Source: Limnohabitans sp. Rim47 (GTDB lineage Bacteria; Pseudomonadota; Gammaproteobacteria; Burkholderiales; Burkholderiaceae_C). From it: a DNA stretch of 64,000 bases. Below the pieces are notes generated by a model. The model was not told where the DNA came from. It did not search any database and worked only from the letters and a program-made list of their open reading frames with translations. The stretch is from positions 124,001-188,000 of the forward strand of contig NZ_FBYA01000002.1 of the NCBI RefSeq assembly GCF_001517545.1, given 5' to 3'. The position numbers and the translations under genes are program-made. This document shows, in pieces, positions 58,530 through 64,000 of this stretch (its first letter is position 1; every line of letters starts with the position of its first letter).

Positions 58530-58610
58530 CTTGGCCTGCCCTTGGTGAGCCACAACACACGGCACTTTAAGCGGGTGCCGAGCTTGAAACTTGAAGACTG
58601 GATGGCCTAA
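58530..58610 (+). pseudogene. Relic of a VapC toxin, C-terminal end only
   Basis: The plus-strand frame reads LGLPLVSHNTRHFKRVPSLK and LEDWMA before a stop at 58608-58610. VapC toxins end with (T/S)xNTRxFxRVPGLxLEDW, so the match covers the whole last strand and helix. The frame closes just upstream (stop at 58527), and no vapB is visible. It lies in the 184-bp gap between the second fic gene and the helicase, where no intact gene is seen. Confidence 0.6.
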
Positions 58611-58627
58611 AAAGTCGAACGGGCCAT

Positions 58628-60697
58628 CTATCCAACGACTGTTTGGGCCATGCGATAGCCCCCCACCCCCTTCACATAAGCCAACAACTCCCCAAAAAAC
58701 GGATGGCTGCAAAGCGTGGACGAATCGCCCACCAGCAGCAGCTTGCGCCGTGCGCGGGTCATGCCCACGTTCATGCGGCGTATGTCAGACAGGAAGCCGA
58801 TCTCGCCTTGGGGGTTGCTGCGTGTCAGGGTGATGGCAATGATGTCGCGCTCTTGGCCCTGAAACGAATCGACGGTGCCCACGCTGAGCCTGCGTTGCAG
58901 CAGCAAACCATTCAGCACTTCGCTGTCTTCGATGGCGTCTTTCAAATAGTTGATTTGGGCGCGGTACGGCGCGATCACGCCAATGGTCAGCGGGCGCTGA
59001 TCTGGGTCGGTGGGTTCGCCGGGTGCCTGCGTTTGGGCCAGCAGCTGCGCCAGGCGCTCCAGCAGCAGGTGGGCTTCTTCGGGGTTGGCGGTTGAGCGGC
59101 TTTCGGGAATGGCCAGTTCTTGATAACCGCAGCCCGCCGTGTCGATGAATTCCACAGGCAGGTCGGGTGCAAAGCGTGGGTCATTAAAACGCGGGGCATT
59201 AAAGCGCGGGTCATATGCGGCCAAGTCGGCATGGCGCACGCTGGGGTGCGCCACCAGTTGGCCGCCATAAAACTTCTCGGAGCTGAAGCCCATGATGTGC
59301 GCGTGCATGCGGTATTGCACGGTGAGCATGCGGGCCGTTTGTGGCTGCCGCTGGATGCACTTTTCAAACAGGGTTTCGCGCAGGCCTTCGCGGGCGGCTT
59401 TTTCGCTTTTCACGGTGGGCGGCAACTGGTGGTGGTCGCCCGCCAAAACAATGCGCTGGCCCTTGGCAATCGGAATCCAGCAACCCGGCTCCAGGGCCTG
59501 GGCGGCTTCGTCAATAAAGACAGTCTCAAAGCTCAGGTGGCGAATGTGCCGGTGGCTGGCACCCACCAGCGTGCAGGTAATGACCTGCACCGATTCGAGC
59601 ACGTCCTCGGTCATAAAGCGCTCTAAATCGTCGGCGGCTTGGCGCAGCCTGCGTGCTTCTTCGCGCAGCCATTGGCGGTGTTGCCGCCCCTCAAAACCAA
59701 AATTGCGAACGCCTTCTTTGGACAGTTCACTGGCCGTCTCGCGGTGCTGTTCAGCGGTTTGGCGCATCGCGTGCATCTTGGCGTAGCTGGCGTGGGCCAT
59801 CACCCCGGCGTCGAGCGTGTGCTTGAGCAGCAGGTCTGACACGCGGCTGGGGTTGCCCATGCGGATCACATTCACACCGCGCTCGGCCAACTTTTCTGTC
59901 AGCAGGTCTACGGCCGTGTTGGAGGGGGCGCACACCAGCACGCGCCGCTCGCGCCGTATGGTTTCCAAAATGGCCTGCACCAGCGTGGTGGTTTTGCCTG
60001 TGCCGGGCGGGCCGTGGATGATGGCCACGTCTTGCGCCGCGATCACATGGCGCACAGCCGTCAGCTGCGAATCGTTGAGTGCACTCGGGTAAAACAGGTC
60101 GTCGGCTTTGGGCTCGCGAAAGCTGGCCTGCCTGGCCCCCAGCAGCACGTCGCGCAGTTCGGCCAAGCGGTTGCCGTGTGCGCCCATGACGTCGCCCAGC
60201 GCTTGGTGCATCTCGCGGTAGCTCACCTCGTCAAAAGTGAGGTCAATGCCGAGCGTGCTGCCCTCCAGCACCCAATCGGGCAGCGACTCTTTGGTCGTGG
60301 CAAACAGCAGTTTGTTGCGCCGCACGCTGGTTACCACGCCGCTCAGCACGGGCCGGTCAGGCCCTGAGTAGGCGGGCGCATTGCTGAACACACAAGCGTT
60401 TTTACCCACCTGAAACAAATGCAGGTCTTGCCGATGCGCCGGACGCTCTAGCTCCAGCACCACTTTGCCCCCAAAACCGATGTCTTCTTGGGTGATGGTG
60501 ACGGGGTACCAGGTCAAGCCACGCCTGCGGCGCTCTTTGATGCTGGCACTGGCGTTTTTGAGTTTGAATTGCGCTTGGTCTTCCTTTTGCTCCAATTGCA
60601 TGAGTGCACGCACATGGCGTAACTCTTGTTGAACAGCGCAAGGGGCGGTGGGGGCAAGGCCTAGAAGAACAGGAAATTCGGTGTCTGGGGGCTTCAT
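58628..60697 (-). CDS. UPF1/SMUBP2-like superfamily 1 DNA/RNA helicase
   Basis: This 689-aa SF1B helicase has a beta-barrel-containing N-terminal region followed by Walker A GPPGTGKTTT (about residue 229). Motif II is 'FETVFIDEAAQALEPGC', motif III 'LAGDHHQLPPTVKS', then 'MLTVQYRMH', motif V 'VDSFQGQERDIIAITLTRSN' and motif VI 'NVGMTRARRKLLLVGD'. ATG 60697 gives the start MKPPDTEFPV; the open frame extends 16 codons further. A short in-frame repeat (DPRFNAPRFNDPRFAPD) is visible. Its last 270 bp exist in a second copy at 56855. The housekeeping or defence role is unknown. Confidence 0.87.
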   Translation of the reverse strand: MKPPDTEFPVLLGLAPTAPCAVQQELRHVRALMQLEQKEDQAQFKLKNASASIKERRRRGLTWYPVTITQEDIGFGGKVVLELERPAHRQDLHLFQVGKNACVFSNAPAYSGPDRPVLSGVVTSVRRNKLLFATTKESLPDWVLEGSTLGIDLTFDEVSYREMHQALGDVMGAHGNRLAELRDVLLGARQASFREPKADDLFYPSALNDSQLTAVRHVIAAQDVAIIHGPPGTGKTTTLVQAILETIRRERRVLVCAPSNTAVDLLTEKLAERGVNVIRMGNPSRVSDLLLKHTLDAGVMAHASYAKMHAMRQTAEQHRETASELSKEGVRNFGFEGRQHRQWLREEARRLRQAADDLERFMTEDVLESVQVITCTLVGASHRHIRHLSFETVFIDEAAQALEPGCWIPIAKGQRIVLAGDHHQLPPTVKSEKAAREGLRETLFEKCIQRQPQTARMLTVQYRMHAHIMGFSSEKFYGGQLVAHPSVRHADLAAYDPRFNAPRFNDPRFAPDLPVEFIDTAGCGYQELAIPESRSTANPEEAHLLLERLAQLLAQTQAPGEPTDPDQRPLTIGVIAPYRAQINYLKDAIEDSEVLNGLLLQRRLSVGTVDSFQGQERDIIAITLTRSNPQGEIGFLSDIRRMNVGMTRARRKLLLVGDSSTLCSHPFFGELLAYVKGVGGYRMAQTVVG

Positions 60698-60873
60698 TAA
60701 ATAGCCGTGGGTGGAGTGCTGCGCCCAGATCCTACCTAAACCCACAAAGTGGGCTGACTGTCAGGCCCATTGGGCAGAGCTTGGCGTGGCAAATCACAAT
60801 TACCGACACAATTGAAAAAGCATCACACCATCGGCACCCCGCATTCACACCTCACGCACTCCGGCTTTGATTC

Positions 60874-61536
60874 ATGTCTGTTTTAAGTTTAATTTCTGTG
60901 GGGCACGCCCACCTGCCCGGCGAATGGCTTTTTGAAGGCCTGTCGTTTGACTTGGCGCTGGATGAGCATGTGGCCATTCAAGGCACGTCGGGCTGCGGCA
61001 AATCCACGTTGTTGAACATCATGGCGGGGCTCGAAGTCCCGACCCATGGCGAAGTGCATTGGTCTGGCGAGCCCACTTCTGCATGGACGGCTGAGCAGCG
61101 GCGCGCTTGTCGTCAAACAGACATGGGCTTTGTATTTCAGGCGTTTCACCTGCTGCCGCATTTGTCAGCACTTCAAAACGTCATGGTGCCTTGTCTGTTG
61201 GGCGGAGCGTCTGGTCAGGACGCTGCCAAGTTGGCACGGGAACTGTTGGGCGACCTGGGCTTGGCCACACGGCTAGACGCCAAGCCCACCCGTTTGTCGG
61301 GTGGTGAACAGCAACGCGTCGCACTGGCGCGTGCGCTGGTGCATCGGCCCCAAGTGGTGTTTGCCGACGAGCCGACCGGCAATCTGGACACCGACACCGC
61401 TGCCAAGTCGCTGGCCCTGCTGACTGGCTTGTGCCGAGAGCGCCGGACGAGTTTGGTCATGGTCACCCATTCTGATGAGGCTGCACGGGCCATGGACAGA
61501 ACGCTGCGACTGACCAAACAAGGCTTGGTGTGTTGA
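60874..61536 (+). CDS. ABC transporter ATP-binding protein, LolD/YbbA-like
   Basis: This 220-aa ATPase is of the MacB/LolD type. Walker A is GTSGCGKST (about residues 36-44), 'GFVFQAFHLLPHLSALQNV' is the Q-loop region, 'RLSGGEQQRVALARALVHRP' the signature and 'VVFADEPTGNLD' Walker B; the 'EPTGNLD' end is typical of this subfamily. It overlaps the permease gene by 4 bp (TTGA). The pair may extract a lipoprotein, lipid or export a small molecule; the substrate is unknown. Confidence 0.9.
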   Translation: MSVLSLISVGHAHLPGEWLFEGLSFDLALDEHVAIQGTSGCGKSTLLNIMAGLEVPTHGEVHWSGEPTSAWTAEQRRACRQTDMGFVFQAFHLLPHLSALQNVMVPCLLGGASGQDAAKLARELLGDLGLATRLDAKPTRLSGGEQQRVALARALVHRPQVVFADEPTGNLDTDTAAKSLALLTGLCRERRTSLVMVTHSDEAARAMDRTLRLTKQGLVC

Positions 61537-64000
61537 GCTTGAGAGGCCAGCAGGTCCTTTTCTTGTGGCTGCTGAAAGGCGCTTCCATTCAAGCTTGGAC
61601 GCGCTGGTTGGTTGCGCTTGTGATGGTGGCCATCGGCGTGATGCTGGCGGTGGCCATCCACACCGTCAACCATTCGGCACTCGCCTCATTTGGCCAAGCC
61701 TTGGATACGGTCAATGGACAAGCCTCAGCACAACTGGTGGCCCCTTTGGGCGAGATGGATGACCGGCAAATCGAGGATTGGGACCGTCGTCGGTCGGCTT
61801 TGGGCATTCACACAGTAAGCCCTGTGCTGGTGGTGCGGACCGACCGACTGACGGTGCTGGGCCTGGATGTTTTTAAGGCCGCCGTGGTGTCGCCGTCTTT
61901 GCTGCCCTCTGCCTCGGGCGATGCCGGTGATTTGTTCAATGCCAAGGCGCTTTTTTTGTCGCGTGCAGCCTTGGACGCTTTGAACGTGCAGGTGGGCGAC
62001 AGCATTCGCCTACGGCATGGCCTCGATTGGGTGTCCTTGCAGGTGGCGGGAGAGGTGCCGGGCGCTGCATCGCAAGTGATTGGCGTGATGGACATTGGCA
62101 GTGCGCAATGGGCATTCAAGCGGCTGGGCGTGGTGTCACGGCTCGACCTTCGCCTAGAGGACTGGCAAAGCACGCAAGGGCTGAGTGATGCATTGACAGC
62201 ACAGTCTGAACCTCTGCAACTGGTGGCCACGCAAGACCGTGAACGGCGCATGTCGCTGCTGTCGCGGGCCTACCGCGTGAACCTGACGGTGCTGGCCATG
62301 GTGGCCTTGCTGACGGGGGGCTTTTTGGTGTCCACAGCGGTCAATTTGTCCATCGTCCGTCAGCGGGCCGAGCTGGCTTTGTTGGGCGTGCTGGGGGCCA
62401 GTGAGTCGTGGCTTCGGCGCTTTGTCTGGGCGCAGGGCGGGCTGATTGGCGCTTTGGGTGGCGTGTTGGGTGTGGGCCTGGGCTTGTTGTTGGCGGCCAT
62501 TTTGATGCGCATTGTGGGTGGTGATTTGGGCGGCAGCTATTTTTCGGGTGCGCCCGCCGCCATGGTCATCGACTGGGTGGCATTGTTTGTTTTTGCCATG
62601 GCTGCGGTGCTGATGGGTTTAGCGTCTGCATGGTTGCCTTTGTCGCAAATCAATTGGCGTCGGCCTATGGCTTTGTTGCGCGCGGGCCAGGCCGAAACGC
62701 TGGTGCTGCGCTTGCCCACCTTGAAATGGAGTCTGCTGAGCGCTGCGCTGTCCATGGTGTTGCTCATGTTGCCCACGATGGATGAATTGCCCTGGGCCGC
62801 CTACGGGGCCATTGCGGCCCTGCTGTGCGCCGGGCTCTTGGCTGTGCCTTGGATTTTGTCCAAGCTCTGGGGTGGGCTGTCGCACAGCGTGGCGTCTGTG
62901 CGCATACCGGCGGTGGTGCGCTTGGCGGTTTGGCGACTGGCGCAAGCGCCCTCGGCGGCCACGCCTTTGATTGCGGGCACGGTGGCCGCGTTTTCATTGA
63001 CGGTGGCGATGATGGTCATGGTCAGCAGCTTCAGGACTTCGGTGTCTGATTGGTTGGGTTTGGTCTTGCCTGCTGACCTGTACACCAGCAGCCAGTCGAT
63101 GGTGGATCAGCCAGGTTTTGACCCGTCAATCCAGACCTTGCTCGCCCAAGTGCCTCTAGTGCAAAGGGTTGAAACCAGTCGGCAAAGAAACCTCCGCCTC
63201 TCCAACGACCGCCCTGAGGTGGTCTTGATCGCTAAACCTTTGAACTTGCAAAACCCCATGCAGTCGGTGGCCTTGGTGGGCTTGTCCAAGTTGCCGCCTG
63301 TTGATGACCCAGACCACTTGGTGGTTTTTGGCTCCGAGGCCATGGCCGATCTGTACGGCTGGCGTGTGGGTAAAGAAGCCCGCTTGCCACTGCGCCCACA
63401 AGGCTCATCCAAGGAGCTCAAGGTCTGGGTCGGCGGCTTGTACCGAGACTACGGCCGCCAACACGGCTCCGTGGTGATGTCGACCGCAGACTACGAAGCC
63501 ATCACAGGCGACCGTTCGCGCTCCAACGTGTCGGTCTGGCTAGAAGACGGCGCAGATACAGCGCAAGTCATCTCCAGCATCCAGCGCCAAGTGCCTGAAC
63601 TCACGCAGCTCAAATGGATCAGCGCCAGTGATGTGCGCCAGCTCTCGCTCAAAATTTTTGACCGCAGTTTCGCCATGACCTACGCCCTGGAAGCCGCTGC
63701 TTTGTTTGTGGCCCTGTTTTCGGTGGCCGCAGGCGTCACCGGCCAGTTGCTTTTGAGGCGGCGCGAATTCGGATTGCTGGCGCACCTTGGCATGTCAAAG
63801 ACAGACCGCCTGCGCTTGGTGTCTTTAGAGGTCGGTTTGCTGTTGACTGTGGCCGTGGTGTGGGCCAGTGTCTTGGGGGGTTTGATGAGCCAGATCTTGA
63901 TCCACAAAGTGAACCCAGAGTCATTTCACTGGACCATGAACACGCATTTTGACAAAGGGCAATGGTTGGCAATCAGTGCGTTGCTGCTGGTGCTGGGCGT
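61533..64000 (+). CDS. FtsX-family ABC transporter permease (truncated by window end)
   Basis: The frame is open from TTG 61533 to the end of the window, giving about 822 residues. The start codon TTG overlaps the ATPase stop; TTG 61539 is possible too. An N-terminal helix ('WTRWLVALVMVAIGVMLAVAIHTVNHSALASFGQAL') leads into a periplasmic domain. Helices around residues 250-380 ('LTVLAMVALLTGGFLVSTAVNLSIV' etc.) form a first FtsX block, and a second periplasmic domain and second FtsX block begin near residues 470 and 710. The two-block layout matches YbbP-like permeases. It pairs with the preceding ATPase. Confidence 0.85.
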   Translation, partial: MSLRGQQVLFLWLLKGASIQAWTRWLVALVMVAIGVMLAVAIHTVNHSALASFGQALDTVNGQASAQLVAPLGEMDDRQIEDWDRRRSALGIHTVSPVLVVRTDRLTVLGLDVFKAAVVSPSLLPSASGDAGDLFNAKALFLSRAALDALNVQVGDSIRLRHGLDWVSLQVAGEVPGAASQVIGVMDIGSAQWAFKRLGVVSRLDLRLEDWQSTQGLSDALTAQSEPLQLVATQDRERRMSLLSRAYRVNLTVLAMVALLTGGFLVSTAVNLSIVRQRAELALLGVLGASESWLRRFVWAQGGLIGALGGVLGVGLGLLLAAILMRIVGGDLGGSYFSGAPAAMVIDWVALFVFAMAAVLMGLASAWLPLSQINWRRPMALLRAGQAETLVLRLPTLKWSLLSAALSMVLLMLPTMDELPWAAYGAIAALLCAGLLAVPWILSKLWGGLSHSVASVRIPAVVRLAVWRLAQAPSAATPLIAGTVAAFSLTVAMMVMVSSFRTSVSDWLGLVLPADLYTSSQSMVDQPGFDPSIQTLLAQVPLVQRVETSRQRNLRLSNDRPEVVLIAKPLNLQNPMQSVALVGLSKLPPVDDPDHLVVFGSEAMADLYGWRVGKEARLPLRPQGSSKELKVWVGGLYRDYGRQHGSVVMSTADYEAITGDRSRSNVSVWLEDGADTAQVISSIQRQVPELTQLKWISASDVRQLSLKIFDRSFAMTYALEAAALFVALFSVAAGVTGQLLLRRREFGLLAHLGMSKTDRLRLVSLEVGLLLTVAVVWASVLGGLMSQILIHKVNPESFHWTMNTHFDKGQWLAISALLLVLG

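Overview
The window looks like chromosome of a betaproteobacterium of the order Burkholderiales, most likely family Comamonadaceae (Limnohabitans/Rhodoferax/Polaromonas-like). The inference rests on high GC with dense gene packing, the core block hemW-rdgB-rph / yicC-gmk-rpoZ-spoT-greB, Bug-type (TctC) solute receptors without their membrane partners, and many copies of the short GTCATNCC-type palindromic repeat common in this family. No rRNA, CRISPR array, prophage or complete insertion sequence was seen.

Layout. 1-11.0 kb holds urea uptake and urease: the end of ureD (+), the inverted urtABCDE urea transporter operon (-), then ureA, a 56-aa His-rich membrane peptide, and ureBCEFG (+). The two operons diverge at about 6.3-6.5 kb, where each carries a sigma-54-type -24/-12 element, which implies nitrogen control. 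11.0-20.0 kb is housekeeping: tRNA-Ser(UGA), a winged-helix regulator paired with a small membrane protein, hemW, rdgB, rph, yicC, gmk, rpoZ, spoT, greB and tRNA-Arg(ACG). 20.0-26.3 kb is a five-gene peptide-type ABC importer divergent from a NylC-like P1 hydrolase, followed by argH (to 27.8 kb), an almost gene-free 650-bp stretch, a leucine carboxyl methyltransferase-like protein and a hemerythrin.

30.0-44.6 kb is a hexuronate/aldarate catabolic island. On the minus strand are an SMP-30 lactonase, a TRAP transporter (DctPQM), a GudD-like dehydratase, GarD, a talarate/galactarate dehydratase-like enzyme and two TctC receptors. On the plus strand are a FadR-type GntR regulator, GudD, GarR, a GarL-type aldolase and a uronate dehydrogenase-like enzyme. 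Together they would take uronates through aldarolactones and aldarates to 5-keto-4-deoxyglucarate, then pyruvate plus tartronate semialdehyde, then glycerate. A perfect FadR-subfamily operator lies in the divergent promoter and a near match lies just before gudD.

44.7-50.5 kb is mixed (LldD-type oxidase, META-domain lipoprotein, DinB-like polymerase, BrnT/BrnA toxin-antitoxin, dienoyl-CoA isomerase-like crotonase, a PIN-toxin relic, HDAC-family deacetylase). 50.5-60.7 kb is a defence/toxin island: a Fic protein with a Gln in the motif His position, an MmeI-like type IIL restriction-modification enzyme, an AT-rich AAA+TOPRIM (OLD-like) ATPase, a second Fic protein with a canonical motif, and a UPF1-like SF1 helicase whose C-terminal ~270 bp is duplicated on the far side of the second fic gene. 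Relics of a VapC toxin and an Xre-type antitoxin lie in the gaps. The window ends in a LolD/YbbA-type ABC ATPase and a truncated FtsX-family permease.

Most interesting: the 50.5-60.7 kb island, with Fic operators whose half-sites recur inside the coding sequence, a palindromic repeat inserted in frame in the restriction enzyme, and fossil toxin genes; and the small peptide inside the urease operon.
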